From Sediminicola sp040566555 (GTDB taxonomy: Bacteria; Bacteroidota; Bacteroidia; Flavobacteriales; Flavobacteriaceae): DNA of 64,000 bases. The notes beneath the pieces were generated by a model, which did not search any database, was not told the DNA's origin, and saw nothing but the letters and a program-made list of their open reading frames with translations. The stretch lies in NCBI RefSeq assembly GCF_040566555.1, contig NZ_JBEWYP010000010.1, forward strand, positions 1 through 64,000, read 5' to 3'. Of the stretch, positions 51,999 through 61,424 are shown in pieces; within the stretch, counting starts at the first letter, position 1, and each line of letters opens with the position of its first letter. Both the position numbers and the translations under genes were made by a program.

Positions 51999-53630
51999 AT
52001 GGATATAAAACCAAACATTGGTTCGTTAGAGCATAGGATAAAGGAGCTGGAAGCCCAACTAGTCACTGCGGAGTCACACCATTTGCAAGTTGGCTACTAC
52101 CAACATATGTTGAACCATACCCAAGAACTTTCCAATATTGGAAGTTGGAATTGGGATCTTGGCACCAACACCGTAGAGTGGTCGGATATGATGTTTAAAT
52201 TGTTGGGGCTAGAACCTAATGAAGCAGTCCCTTCCTATGATCTCGCACTCCATCACGTCCATGAAAAAGACAAAAAATTTTATGTTAAGGCTCTGGAGGA
52301 GGCGGTTAATAATAAGACATCATACTATTTGGAAAATAGAATTGTTAAAAAAGACAACTCGGTTATTTCCGTTATTTCCCGAGGTAGCTGTTTTAAGGAT
52401 TCCGAGGGCAACCTAGTCCGTATGATAGGGACTGTACAGGATATTACGGAGCAACAAAAAGCCTTTGATAAACTCTTGGAGGTGAATAAAAATGCAAAAG
52501 AGATCGAAAAAAAATTACAAGAAGCCCAACGCATATCCATGATTGGAAGTTGGGAATATGAACCCAAAACCAAACGCTTTCAATGGTCCAACGAGATGTA
52601 CCGTATTTTTGGCCAGGATTCCGATGAAAAGAATCCTACTTTTAGGAACATTAAAAAAATGATGTCTCCCAAAGATTGGGTGGAACTTGATAAAGCCCTT
52701 TCAAAAGCAACACAGGAGGGAGTACCATTTCAATTGAACGTAAAGCTAAATCTCCAAAATGGTACAAATAAAACGGTTATCATCATCTGTCAGCCTGATT
52801 TTAAAAAAACCGGTGAGATGTACAGTTTGAAAGGGACCATACAAGATATTTCTACCTTAAAAATTGCAGAAGACAAACTACAGAACTTGAATTTATCCTT
52901 GGAAGAAAAGGTCGAGGAACGCACTTCGGAACTAATGCATTCCTTGGAAAGGGAAAAGAAGATCAGTGATCTAAAATCTAATTTTGTCTCTATTACCTCC
53001 CATGAATTCCGTACCCCATTGACCATCATCAGCCTTTCTGCCACACTTATAGAGAAATATATACATAAGGGAAAACTGGACCATATACAGCTACAATTAG
53101 ATAAGATACGATCTTCTGTGATAAATCTGGTGCAGATCTTGGATGACCTTCTCACCATTGGAAAAATAGAGGGTGGTAAGGTTAATACCCAAAAAATAGC
53201 CACTAATATTAAGAAGCTTACGACCGCCCTGATGACGAAAATTAGTGTCATAACCAAAAAGGGGCAAAATTTAAACTATACCCATCAAGGATCTACCGAC
53301 ACCAATATTGATGTAAACCTATACGGCGGTATTTTTATAAACCTGATATCGAATGCCATTAAATATTCCGATGGTGATATTCAAATCAAAACACAGCTTC
53401 AAGGACCTAATATGGTCCTGTCTATTGTGGATTCAGGAATAGGAATTCCCTTAGTGGACCAAAAGAAGATTTTCAGTAAATACTTTAGAGGGAGTAATTC
53501 TACCCATATTGCAGGTACAGGGCTTGGCCTCAATATCGTATTTCAGTACGTAGAACTATTAAAAGGCAGTATAGAATTTACGAGTATTCCCGGCAAAGGT
53601 ACTACCTTTATAGTGGTGCTACCCTCATAA
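51999..53630 (+). CDS. PAS-domain sensor histidine kinase
   Basis: 543 residues, no membrane segment, so a soluble sensor. Two PAS/PAC units (about 40-155, with NIGSWNWDLGTNTVEWSDMM; and about 170-290, with MIGSWEYEPKTKRFQWSNEM), a coiled coil (about 295-325), HisKA with H335 in SITSHEFRTPL, and HATPase with N-box LISNAIKYS, DSGIGIP and GTGLGLNIVFQY. The lack of HAMP or receiver domains and of an adjacent response regulator suggests it works with a distant partner. Signal unknown; no haem- or FAD-binding motif is visible in the PAS domains. Confidence 0.93.
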   Translation: MDIKPNIGSLEHRIKELEAQLVTAESHHLQVGYYQHMLNHTQELSNIGSWNWDLGTNTVEWSDMMFKLLGLEPNEAVPSYDLALHHVHEKDKKFYVKALEEAVNNKTSYYLENRIVKKDNSVISVISRGSCFKDSEGNLVRMIGTVQDITEQQKAFDKLLEVNKNAKEIEKKLQEAQRISMIGSWEYEPKTKRFQWSNEMYRIFGQDSDEKNPTFRNIKKMMSPKDWVELDKALSKATQEGVPFQLNVKLNLQNGTNKTVIIICQPDFKKTGEMYSLKGTIQDISTLKIAEDKLQNLNLSLEEKVEERTSELMHSLEREKKISDLKSNFVSITSHEFRTPLTIISLSATLIEKYIHKGKLDHIQLQLDKIRSSVINLVQILDDLLTIGKIEGGKVNTQKIATNIKKLTTALMTKISVITKKGQNLNYTHQGSTDTNIDVNLYGGIFINLISNAIKYSDGDIQIKTQLQGPNMVLSIVDSGIGIPLVDQKKIFSKYFRGSNSTHIAGTGLGLNIVFQYVELLKGSIEFTSIPGKGTTFIVVLPS

Positions 53631-53668
53631 CATAAAAGTACCAACCAATAAACCAAAATCTTCTTCTT

Positions 53669-54106
53669 ATGAAAAAAGCCATCAGAAATGTATTAGCAGT
53701 CCTGTTAGGGCTGGTTATTGGTAGTGTCGTGAACATGGGGCTCATTATGTCAGGGGGCGATGTTATTCCACCCCCCGAAGGCGCCGATGTCTCTACCATG
53801 GAAGGACTTAAGGCCTCCATGCACCTCTTTGAGGCCAAAAATTTTATTTTCCCTTTTCTGGCCCATGCGCTGGGGACATTTGCTGGTGCCCTGTTAGCGG
53901 CACTAATTGCAGCCTCCTATAAAATGAGGTATGCCTTTGGGATTGGTGCGGCCTTTATGTTGGGCGGTATCATCAATAGCTTTCTACTGCCAGCCCCCTC
54001 ATGGTTTATTGTCACGGATCTGGTGGGTGCCTATATTCCCATGGCCTGGTTTGGAGGGAAATTGGCATTGGGCCTTCAAAGAAAAAGAAGTAACATAACC
54101 CTATAG
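53669..54106 (+). CDS. small membrane protein, unknown
   Basis: 145 residues with about four membrane helices (NVLAVLLGLVIGSVVNMGLI; FPFLAHALGTFAGALLAALI; AFGIGAAFMLGGIINSFLL; then DLVGAYIPMAWFGGKLALG). A periplasmic loop GGDVIPPPEGADVSTMEGLK follows helix 1. Similar proteins occur widely in Bacteroidota without known function. It is 5 bp before the SRPBCC gene, so the two are probably one operon. Confidence 0.75.
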   Translation: MKKAIRNVLAVLLGLVIGSVVNMGLIMSGGDVIPPPEGADVSTMEGLKASMHLFEAKNFIFPFLAHALGTFAGALLAALIAASYKMRYAFGIGAAFMLGGIINSFLLPAPSWFIVTDLVGAYIPMAWFGGKLALGLQRKRSNITL

Positions 54107-54111
54107 AACTC

Positions 54112-54549
54112 ATGAAATATACCGTTTCCATAGACATTGATAGGCCTATTGACAAGGTCATTGAACTTTTTGATAATCCGGACAATTTAAAGAAATGGAT
54201 GGAAGGCCTTCAGAGTTTTGAACATCTGAGCGGCACTCCGGGACAGGTAGGGGCAAGATCCAAGTTAGTTTATAAAATGGGCAAGCGCGATATAGAGATG
54301 ATAGAGACGGTCACTGTACGCAAATTACCACAGGAATTTAGTGGCACATATGAGGCAGACGGCGTCTTCAATATTGTAAAAAACAAGTTCGAGAAAATCT
54401 CGGATACCAAAACCAAGTACATTACTGAACAGGAATTTGAATTCAAGGGCATGATGAAGTATTTCGCTTTTCTGATGCCATGGGCCTTTAAAAAGCAATC
54501 CATGAAATACCTTAAAGCCTTTAAAAATTTTGCAGAAGGGCAGGCATAA
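54112..54549 (+). CDS. SRPBCC-family protein
   Basis: 145 residues: a whole START/polyketide-cyclase fold, with SIDIDRPIDKVIELFDNPDN at the start, LSGTPGQVGARSKLVYKMGK in the middle, and KYFAFLMPWAFKKQSMKYLK in the C-terminal helix. A small lipid- or hydrophobe-binding protein; no catalytic residues are evident. Unlike the SRPBCC protein at 49821, it lacks AHSA1 features. It is 5 bp after the membrane protein gene. Confidence 0.85.
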   Translation: MKYTVSIDIDRPIDKVIELFDNPDNLKKWMEGLQSFEHLSGTPGQVGARSKLVYKMGKRDIEMIETVTVRKLPQEFSGTYEADGVFNIVKNKFEKISDTKTKYITEQEFEFKGMMKYFAFLMPWAFKKQSMKYLKAFKNFAEGQA

Positions 54550-54621
54550 TATTCAAATTCCGTAAATTAGAGGGTATGTTTTCTCATTTAGTTACAGTAC
54601 AATGAACCAAAACTTCCATCT

Positions 54622-55836
54622 ATGAAAAAATCGGCTTCATTTTATTTCCTCCTTATTTTCCTGGCCACCCTTTGCAGTTGCAATGGGCAACCCAAAAGTA
54701 ATACCCAGACTCCCCTCCCATCCCAAAGCCAGGGAATTGTAGGCGGAGGTTGCGATGGCTGCGAGCTCATGTACGTTGGGATGCCCAAAAATATCGCTGC
54801 GGTTGATACCAGTGCCGGATGGACAGGAAAGGGTCAAAAATTACTTATTACAGGTACCGTTTATAAGCTTGGTGGGAAGATTCCAGCCCCTGACGTAATC
54901 ATCTATTACTGGCAAACCGATGCAGATGGATACTACTCCCCTGTTGAGGGGATGGACCCAAAAGCGAGAAGACATGGGCATTTAAGGGGCTGGGTAAAGA
55001 CAAACGAGAAGGGACATTATTCCATATATACAATTAGGCCCGCCCCCTACCCTAAGGATGTAATGCCCGCCCATATCCATACGGCCATCAAGGAGCCCAA
55101 TATCCCCGATGAATATTATATAGACGAGTTTGTATTTGATGATGATCCTTTGCTGCTCCCTGCCTGGAAAAAGAATCCACCAGAAAATAGGGGTGGTAGT
55201 GGCAAACTAAGGGTCATGATTTCCGATGACCTGCAGATTGCAGAAAGCAATATTGTCTTGGGGTTGAATATCCCTAACTATCCTGAAAAACCAGCTTCGG
55301 AAAACAAATCCGGACTGGAAATTGGGGAAGACCAACCTTCTTTTACGACATTCCATGCCTGGGGTCCCGATAAAGGCTCCAAAACCTGTCCCGTTTGCAA
55401 GTACGGCCGTTACCACGGGATTGTTTATTTTGTGGGCAACAATCCCGATTGGCAGGATATTAAAAAATGGTTGACATATTTGGAACAGGAAAGCCGTAAT
55501 AGAAGCAAATACCTAAAAGCCTATTTTGTCTATGGAAACGAAAACGGTTATTCCAAAGAAAAAAGAATGAAGGAACTGGAAGAGGTGGGCAAGGAACTGA
55601 ACTTGGAACATTTGGCACTGACGTTTGTTCCTTCCTTTTCTGATAAGAGCAGTGAGATACACCTCAACAAATTGGATCCTCAGGTGGAAAACACATTCAT
55701 TGTATACAAATACCGCACTATTATAGATAAATATGTGGACCTCAAACCCACAGCAGAGAATTTCTTAAAGGTATCAGAAACCCTGGACGCAACTACCAAT
55801 GAATATTTTGGCCTTCCCGTTCCTGAGCACGACTGA
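54622..55836 (+). CDS. intradiol dioxygenase-like/thioredoxin-like fusion lipoprotein
   Basis: 404 residues. Lipoprotein signal ending LATLCSC. Residues about 65-220 resemble an intradiol ring-cleavage dioxygenase: YYWQTDADGYYSP (Tyr ligand), GHYSIYTIRPAPYP (Tyr) and PAHIHTAI (H151, H153), that is two Tyr and two His for Fe(III). From about 240 a second domain starts FHAWGPDKGSKTCPVCKYG (C256, C259) and has strand-helix features of a thioredoxin fold, with VENTFIVYKYRTIIDKYVDL near the end. The pairing is unusual. Substrate unknown, since homologues are often exported and not part of catechol pathways. Confidence 0.75.
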   Translation: MKKSASFYFLLIFLATLCSCNGQPKSNTQTPLPSQSQGIVGGGCDGCELMYVGMPKNIAAVDTSAGWTGKGQKLLITGTVYKLGGKIPAPDVIIYYWQTDADGYYSPVEGMDPKARRHGHLRGWVKTNEKGHYSIYTIRPAPYPKDVMPAHIHTAIKEPNIPDEYYIDEFVFDDDPLLLPAWKKNPPENRGGSGKLRVMISDDLQIAESNIVLGLNIPNYPEKPASENKSGLEIGEDQPSFTTFHAWGPDKGSKTCPVCKYGRYHGIVYFVGNNPDWQDIKKWLTYLEQESRNRSKYLKAYFVYGNENGYSKEKRMKELEEVGKELNLEHLALTFVPSFSDKSSEIHLNKLDPQVENTFIVYKYRTIIDKYVDLKPTAENFLKVSETLDATTNEYFGLPVPEHD

Positions 55837-56107
55837 TTCCTTAGTGTCACTGCGAGTGATGTCGACAGATCACTTCCACCAAAAACTCTACGAAACTCTG
55901 GCGTTCCCATGTGCTGGGCCAAGAGGTTTATGACACCCAAAAGATACGTTCCAATGTTCATAACTTTTTCGCACGCCTGTAGAATTATATCTAAAATTGT
56001 GAGGTAATATTCTCTATCTTCGTTTTGGAAATTGGATAGGAATCAGACGAATAAAATAGTCTGTTATTTCTTTCCTTGGAGAATATCAAACTTAATCAAC
56101 CTACACA
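55837..56107. other. intergenic stretch with a dispersed-type repeat
   Basis: About 270 bp with no gene. Near 55847-55875 the sequence TCACTGCGAGTGATGTCGACA resembles dispersed intergenic repeats of Flavobacteriaceae. The rest shows nothing I can assign. Confidence 0.4.
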
Positions 56108-56221
56108 TTGAAAAAAACCTTCGCTTTCCTTAGCCTTTTGCTCATCTTAACGTCTTGTACCTACGAATGTGACTGTGACGTTCTGGAAGACGGTACAATA
56201 GATTGTCCCTGCGGAAATTAA
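56108..56221 (+). CDS. 37-residue cysteine-rich lipoprotein
   Basis: TTG start, then KKTFAFLSLLLILTSC, a full lipoprotein signal with lipobox LTSC (C17), followed by only 20 residues: TYECDCDVLEDGTIDCPCGN. Five cysteines in the whole product (C17, C21, C23, C33, C35), so two CxC pairs remain after lipidation of C17. The open frame ends at a TAA at 56219. The start codon is weak evidence, but the signal-lipobox-CxC arrangement is unlikely to arise by chance. A metal-binding or redox role is possible; I do not recognise a family. It sits alone before a barrel gene. Confidence 0.55.
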   Translation: MKKTFAFLSLLLILTSCTYECDCDVLEDGTIDCPCGN

Positions 56222-56273
56222 CCCTTTTATAATTGAACCTTAGTCTTACCAAAAGTTATCAATCATACCCTAT

Positions 56274-56849
56274 ATGTCCACCACCCTTCGTCAGCTTTTT
56301 GTCATTTCCTTTATGGCACTTCTTACTACCCACATAGTCATGGCCCAACCAAAAAAAGGAGAATTTATAAATGCTTCCATAGGCCTTGGGGTAAGTGCCC
56401 CCTATGAGGAAGTAGATATATACGGTTCTGGTTTCTATGCACTAGGAGAATATGTGTTTGCAATGACCAAATGGTTCGGTGTTAAACCTTATGCTGGATT
56501 AATTTTTACGTCACCCGATAAGAACAGCACCCAAGAGGACCTTTCCCAATACAAAGTTACTTCGAACGCCTTTTTATTGGGAGGAAAAATCAGACTTGCT
56601 GCCCCCATTCCCTGGGTTGCTCCTTACATCGAAACTGGCCTTGGTGTATCTTTAGGATCATTTGAAACCTATACCCCAAATACAAATATTAAAAAGAAAG
56701 GACTCTTGATGCATTTACCAATAAGTACTGGTTTGGCCTTGGGGCGTGATCATAATATTGATTTTGCATTTACATATTACTACCACCCATCGGTAGACCA
56801 GTTCTCGGGAGCATTGGCCGTAGGGCTTTCCTTTCCTTTGAATCAATAA
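56274..56849 (+). CDS. outer-membrane beta-barrel protein
   Basis: 191 residues with signal peptide (QLFVISFMALLTTHIVMAQ). The mature chain begins EFINASIGLGVSAPYEEVDI and shows alternating strand pattern (AFLLGGKIRLAAPIPWVAPY, ETGLGVSLGSFETYT) ending GALAVGLSFPLNQ. Similar to eight-stranded barrels such as OMP_b-brl. Function unknown. Confidence 0.8.
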   Translation: MSTTLRQLFVISFMALLTTHIVMAQPKKGEFINASIGLGVSAPYEEVDIYGSGFYALGEYVFAMTKWFGVKPYAGLIFTSPDKNSTQEDLSQYKVTSNAFLLGGKIRLAAPIPWVAPYIETGLGVSLGSFETYTPNTNIKKKGLLMHLPISTGLALGRDHNIDFAFTYYYHPSVDQFSGALAVGLSFPLNQ

Positions 56850-57116
56850 TTGCTGTCCTTAGAGTTTTAGGTTTTGTCTGTTCTCAGCATTAAAATGGTT
56901 CCTTTAATCCACTTCTTAAGGTCATATGGAGTGTAAGAAAGAGGTCTAAAGCACCTTAAAATTCTCTTTCGTTACTGTTAATAACTTCGTACAAAATCAT
57001 AGATTTCTGCCCAAGAAAATGAGGTCATATGGTCTGTCTTGCTTTCTGATTATCAATCACCTAAAGATTGACATAGTGACTTTATACCAACGTTTTGCAT
57101 AATACAAAAGCTGACT

Positions 57117-57473
57117 TCAAATCTTATCCTTATAAAACAAATAAATCCAAATAGACCTTGACAATTTGAAATTGATAGTACTTAACAGAAATGCTATAAT
57201 AGCAATAATAGCGAAAACCCTTAAAGGTGATAAATCAATAAAATACCAAAACACCACTAGACTTGCTATCATTTGTGCCGCAGCGAGTGCATAACTCACA
57301 AACATAGCACCAAAAAAGAAGCCAGTTTCTCTCTCAAATTTATAATTACATTCAAGACATCTATCGTTCATTTTAGGAATGTTCAACAGTAAGATATTTC
57401 CTTTATTTTTAAAAATCTTTCCTTTTTTGCAATTCGGACACTGACAATTCAAAGCATCAATAATTTTACTCAT
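57117..57473 (-). CDS. DUF983 zinc-ribbon membrane protein
   Basis: 118 residues from the ATG at 57473 (MSKIIDALNCQCPNCKKGKI); an ATG at 57509 would add 12 residues. Two CxxC pairs, CQCPNCKKG and DRCLECNYKF, form a zinc-ribbon, followed by two membrane helices (FFFGAMFVSYALAAAQMIAS; VFAIIAIIAFLLSTINFKLS). DUF983 proteins have no settled function. Divergent from the AraC gene, both in unusually AT-rich DNA. Confidence 0.85.
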   Translation of the reverse strand: MSKIIDALNCQCPNCKKGKIFKNKGNILLLNIPKMNDRCLECNYKFERETGFFFGAMFVSYALAAAQMIASLVVFWYFIDLSPLRVFAIIAIIAFLLSTINFKLSRSIWIYLFYKDKI

Positions 57474-57567
57474 AACGTAGTATTTATTAAACTGCAAAAT
57501 TAAGACCATAAAACACTTTAGTTCCTATAGAATGGACGCTGTTTTTTGTACTTTTAGGACATTTACT

Positions 57568-58440
57568 ATGAAAATACCAGTTTTAAATATTAGTCAATTT
57601 AAAGAATCTACACCTCTCAATGATGTATACATAAATTCTTTTTCAAATCACATTCAGCTCAACAAGAATTTAATCAACAATCCTCATAGTCATAATTTCT
57701 ATTTATGTGTACTCTTTACCGAAGGCACAGGTACACACGAAATCGATTTTAATTCATATAGGATAAACCCTGGCAAAGTATTCTTTTTAAAACCAGGTCA
57801 AACACATTTTTGGAAATTTGAGACACAACCTGAAGGATTTATCATTTTTCATTCACAAGAATTTTATGAACTAAAGTTTTTAGAACATAAACTCAATTCA
57901 TTTCCTTTTTTTTATTCGTATCAAAATCCTCCTGTATTAGAATTAGAGCCCAAACAACTCTACGAATTAAATCTTAAGTTTCAAGAAGCTTATATCGAAT
58001 ATTTAAAAGCTAACCTTTTAAGAGAGTTAAAAATAGTAAATTGCCTAAACCACATTTATATAGAATTAACGAGGGCTTACACGGTTAATATCAATTTAGA
58101 AAAACTTAATTCTTCTAATTATTCTGGCATACTTGAAACTCTCGAAAACTTAATAAACACCCATTTCTACAAAGAAAAATTTCCCAAATTTTATGCTTAT
58201 GAATTAAACATAACCACTAAACATCTTAATAGAGTAGTAAAAAAAACAATAAATAAAACGACAAGCCAATTAATTTCTGAAAGGATAATTCTAGAAGCAA
58301 AACGCTTGATTGTACATTCTCACGACAATTTATCGAATATCGCGTACACCTTGGAATTCTCGGACTATGCTTATTTTTCAAAGTTTTTTAAATCAAAAAC
58401 AGGCATGACGCCTTTAGATTTTAGGAAAAAATATTTTTGA
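57568..58440 (+). CDS. AraC-family transcriptional regulator
   Basis: 290 residues from the ATG at 57568. N-terminal cupin-like sensor domain (NNPHSHNFYLCVLFTEGTGT, FFLKPGQTHFW) and C-terminal pair of helix-turn-helix motifs (LNRVVKKTINKTTSQLI; NIAYTLEFSDYAYFSKFFKS ending TPLDFRKKYF). It is richer in AT than its neighbours. Probably regulates the divergent DUF983 gene or a distant target; ligand unknown. Confidence 0.9.
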   Translation: MKIPVLNISQFKESTPLNDVYINSFSNHIQLNKNLINNPHSHNFYLCVLFTEGTGTHEIDFNSYRINPGKVFFLKPGQTHFWKFETQPEGFIIFHSQEFYELKFLEHKLNSFPFFYSYQNPPVLELEPKQLYELNLKFQEAYIEYLKANLLRELKIVNCLNHIYIELTRAYTVNINLEKLNSSNYSGILETLENLINTHFYKEKFPKFYAYELNITTKHLNRVVKKTINKTTSQLISERIILEAKRLIVHSHDNLSNIAYTLEFSDYAYFSKFFKSKTGMTPLDFRKKYF

Positions 58441-58689
58441 TAAAACGTTGAGGATGTAAAAGTACTATGCACAACACCGTATAAAATTAATTACTACCAA
58501 AGGCTTACCTTTTGCTTGTTTTGTATTTGGAAAGTCGCTTTTAAAGCAGTTTAATGATGATTTTAAAATTTCAGGTTTGAAACCAGACTTTATAAAGTAA
58601 AACAGCTTTAATAGCTTATTGTCAATCCGAAAAATTAAGCGTATTTTCTCGCAACTAAATCTTGTGCAAACCCTTTAGAAATACTAATT

Positions 58690-60402
58690 ATGAAATACAA
58701 AGCACCCTTTTTTATAGTTCTCCTTTTAGTCTTCCTCCAAGGAAATTACATGTTTGGTCAGGTCTATGCCAGAAACGGCATGGTTGCTTCCAGTAGCAAA
58801 ATAGCTTCCCAAGTTGGGGTGGATATACTTAAAAAGGGTGGAAATGCCATTGATGCTTCTGTCGCAACGGCATTTGCCTTAGCCGTCACCCATCCTTCAG
58901 CCGGGAATATTGGAGGTGGAGGTTTTTTGGTATTTATGAATTCTTCAGGAACAACTACCACCATTGACTTTAGGGAAAAAGCACCATTAAATGCATCTCC
59001 CAATATGTTTCTAGATGATGCAGGGAATCTTGCAAAAGGAATGAACCTCTACGGAATGGAGTCGAATATCAATCACATTGGCGCTAAATCGGTGGGAGTA
59101 CCTGGAACAGTGGCTGGACTGTATCTGGCACATCAAAAATATGGGAGTCTACCGTGGGAAAATTTGATTCAGCCAGCCATTGATATAGCCAAAAATGGTT
59201 TTCCGCTTACCTGGGACCTCTTTAATGCGGCCACATTTTTTGAAACCAACTCCCCTGTTCCTTTTCTGAAAAATTACTTTAAAAATGCCAATGGTGAACC
59301 CACACAGTTCGGAGAATTGTGGAAACAACCTGAGCTGGCCAATACCTTAACGGAAATCCGGGATCATGGTCAAGATGGTTTTTACAAAGGCGCTGTTGCC
59401 AAGGAGATTGTTCGTTTTATGAAAGAAAATGGAGGTCTTATTTCCCTAAAAGACCTTGAGCGCTACACGGCCATAGAAAGGAAGCCGATCAAAGGGACTT
59501 ATAAAGGTTACGATATCTATTCCATGCCTCCACCAAGTTCAGGAGGCGTGGCACTTATAGAAATGATGAACCTAATGGAATTGGCCAACCTGGATTCCAT
59601 AGAATTCAATTCTGCGGCATACGTGCATTTGATAGCCGAAGCTATGCGAAGAGCCTTTGCCGATAGGGCAGAACATTTAGGGGATTCTGATTTTAATTTA
59701 GATACACCCTTGGATAAACTGACATCCAAATCATTTGCGCAAACTCGTTTCGAAAATATTGATATGACCAAAGCCTCCATAAGTGACACAACCAAATTTG
59801 GGCAGATGTACGATGGAAGTAGCACCACTCACTTTTCTGTGATGGATAAAGAGGGTAACGCTGTATCCCTAACCTACACCTTGGAACATTCCTATGGATC
59901 AGGAATGGGTGCCGAGAAGCTAGGCTTTATTTTCAATAATGAAATGGGCGACTTTAACCCACAACCCGGTTTTACCACAAGTTCGGGCCAAATTGGAACA
60001 AACCCCAACCTTATTCAACCCGAAAAGAGAATGCTTTCCAGCATGACACCTACCATAGTGGCCAAAGATGGGAAACCCTATCTAATTATTGGAAGCCCCG
60101 GAGGAAGAACCATTATCAATACTGTGTTTCAGACGGTGCTGAATGTTTTAGCCTACGATATGCAGGTAGATAAGGCGATCGAAGCTATGAAAATTCATCA
60201 CCAGTGGTTGCCCGATCAAATTGAATATGAAAGTACACTACTATCGCCAGATACCCGTAAGGCCCTAGAAGGTATGAATCACACATTAGTTCCAGTAAAT
60301 TCATTGGGTACCCTTATGGGAATTCAACTAGACGCAAAAAATAATATCATGATTGGCGCTTCTGACTCTTCAAGTCCGGACGGGGCTGCAATAGGCTATT
60401 AA
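58690..60402 (+). CDS. ggt: gamma-glutamyltransferase
   Basis: 570 residues with an N-terminal signal peptide (FFIVLLLVFLQGNYMFGQ). The glutamyl-binding ARNGMVASSSKIASQVGVDI start and the autoprocessing site TTHFSVMDKEGNAVSLTYTL are typical; T379 would be the N-terminal nucleophile of the small subunit. GSGMGAEKLGFIFNNEMGDF, MLSSMTPTIV and GSPGGRTIINTV match the small-subunit motifs. Cleaves gamma-glutamyl bonds such as in glutathione in the periplasm. It stands alone. Confidence 0.95.
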   Translation: MKYKAPFFIVLLLVFLQGNYMFGQVYARNGMVASSSKIASQVGVDILKKGGNAIDASVATAFALAVTHPSAGNIGGGGFLVFMNSSGTTTTIDFREKAPLNASPNMFLDDAGNLAKGMNLYGMESNINHIGAKSVGVPGTVAGLYLAHQKYGSLPWENLIQPAIDIAKNGFPLTWDLFNAATFFETNSPVPFLKNYFKNANGEPTQFGELWKQPELANTLTEIRDHGQDGFYKGAVAKEIVRFMKENGGLISLKDLERYTAIERKPIKGTYKGYDIYSMPPPSSGGVALIEMMNLMELANLDSIEFNSAAYVHLIAEAMRRAFADRAEHLGDSDFNLDTPLDKLTSKSFAQTRFENIDMTKASISDTTKFGQMYDGSSTTHFSVMDKEGNAVSLTYTLEHSYGSGMGAEKLGFIFNNEMGDFNPQPGFTTSSGQIGTNPNLIQPEKRMLSSMTPTIVAKDGKPYLIIGSPGGRTIINTVFQTVLNVLAYDMQVDKAIEAMKIHHQWLPDQIEYESTLLSPDTRKALEGMNHTLVPVNSLGTLMGIQLDAKNNIMIGASDSSSPDGAAIGY

Positions 60403-60483
60403 AAGGTTGTCAAAAAATATGTCTGCCTTTTTCTTGTGAAGTACCTCTATTTTGTACTTTTCCGTGGTGCAATTTATCATTAA

Positions 60484-61128
60484 ATGGATCAACTCATAGA
60501 TTTCATCCTTCATACGGATGATGCCCTCATCTCCCTAGTGGCCGAAAATATTTATAAGGCCTACTTCATCCTTTTTTTAATAATTATGCTGGAAACGGGG
60601 CTGATCGTTTTTCCTTTTTTACCCGGAGACGGATTGTTGTTTTCTGCCGGAGTGGTTGCCGCCTCAACGGATATGAACGTTTGGGTATTATTGGTATTGC
60701 TCATTATAGCCGCAATTACAGGTAATATCATCAACTATTACGTGGGACTAACGTTGGGTGCAGGACTAAAGCAGAGCAACAATTATATCATTAAAAACTA
60801 TCTTATGGCCCATGTTCCAAAGGCCGAGGAATTTTATGCCAAGCATGGGGGACGTGCCATTATTATAGGAAGGTTTTTTCCTATGGTCCGCACCTATATC
60901 CCATTTTTAGCCGGTATCGTTCGCATGGAACGACCTATTTTTATGAAATATACGGTGTCGGGAGCTATCATATGGATCATGTTGTTTCTCTTGACTGGAT
61001 TCTTTGTTGGGGAAATACCTTGGGTGAAAAACAACTATGGGCTTATTTTTGTCAGCCTAGCCATAGTCACCGTTCTTCCTTTGCTCTTTTCTGTTATTAT
61101 GAAAATATTTAAAAAATTGACTACATAA
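60484..61128 (+). CDS. DedA-family membrane protein
   Basis: 214 residues. DedA/SNARE-associated features: ETGLIVFPFLPGDGLLFSAG near residue 37 (GLxxPFLPGD), IGRFFPMVRTYIPFLAGIVR near 130 and MKYTVSGAIIWIMLFLLTGF. About five membrane segments. DedA proteins act as flippases of undecaprenyl phosphate or phosphatidylethanolamine, or maintain proton motive force. No partner genes are adjacent. Confidence 0.92.
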   Translation: MDQLIDFILHTDDALISLVAENIYKAYFILFLIIMLETGLIVFPFLPGDGLLFSAGVVAASTDMNVWVLLVLLIIAAITGNIINYYVGLTLGAGLKQSNNYIIKNYLMAHVPKAEEFYAKHGGRAIIIGRFFPMVRTYIPFLAGIVRMERPIFMKYTVSGAIIWIMLFLLTGFFVGEIPWVKNNYGLIFVSLAIVTVLPLLFSVIMKIFKKLTT

Positions 61129-61167
61129 GTCCAACCATTAAACCACCAACCAACAACCAAAACCGAC

Positions 61168-61266
61168 CTGAACCACTTAAAGCTGGAACTGTCCCTAAAA
61201 GCCAAAAATGGGGTCGAATTTATAATTGCTGCTACCCTGCCCAATCAACTCGTGTCAAAGGTTTAA
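61168..61266 (+). pseudogene. possible remnant of a small membrane-protein gene
   Basis: The frame reads LNHLKLELSLKAKNGVEFII and then AATLPNQLVSKV stop. This resembles the opening of small DUF7010-type membrane proteins (ELxLKAKNGxxFxxAA) but ends after about 30 codons and has no ATG. The rest of 61129-61424 has no gene. Low confidence. Confidence 0.25.
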
Positions 61267-61424
61267 AACATCAAGGTACCTTTCAAAGAATAATTGGTAA
61301 AATTGATAAACGGTAAATACGGTGTTGTTATTATTTTCTATATTGCCGAACTGTGTGACGATTGACTGTACGACGTACATCATCAGAGTATCACAATTCA
61401 GTTACCAAACATAACCAACATCAA

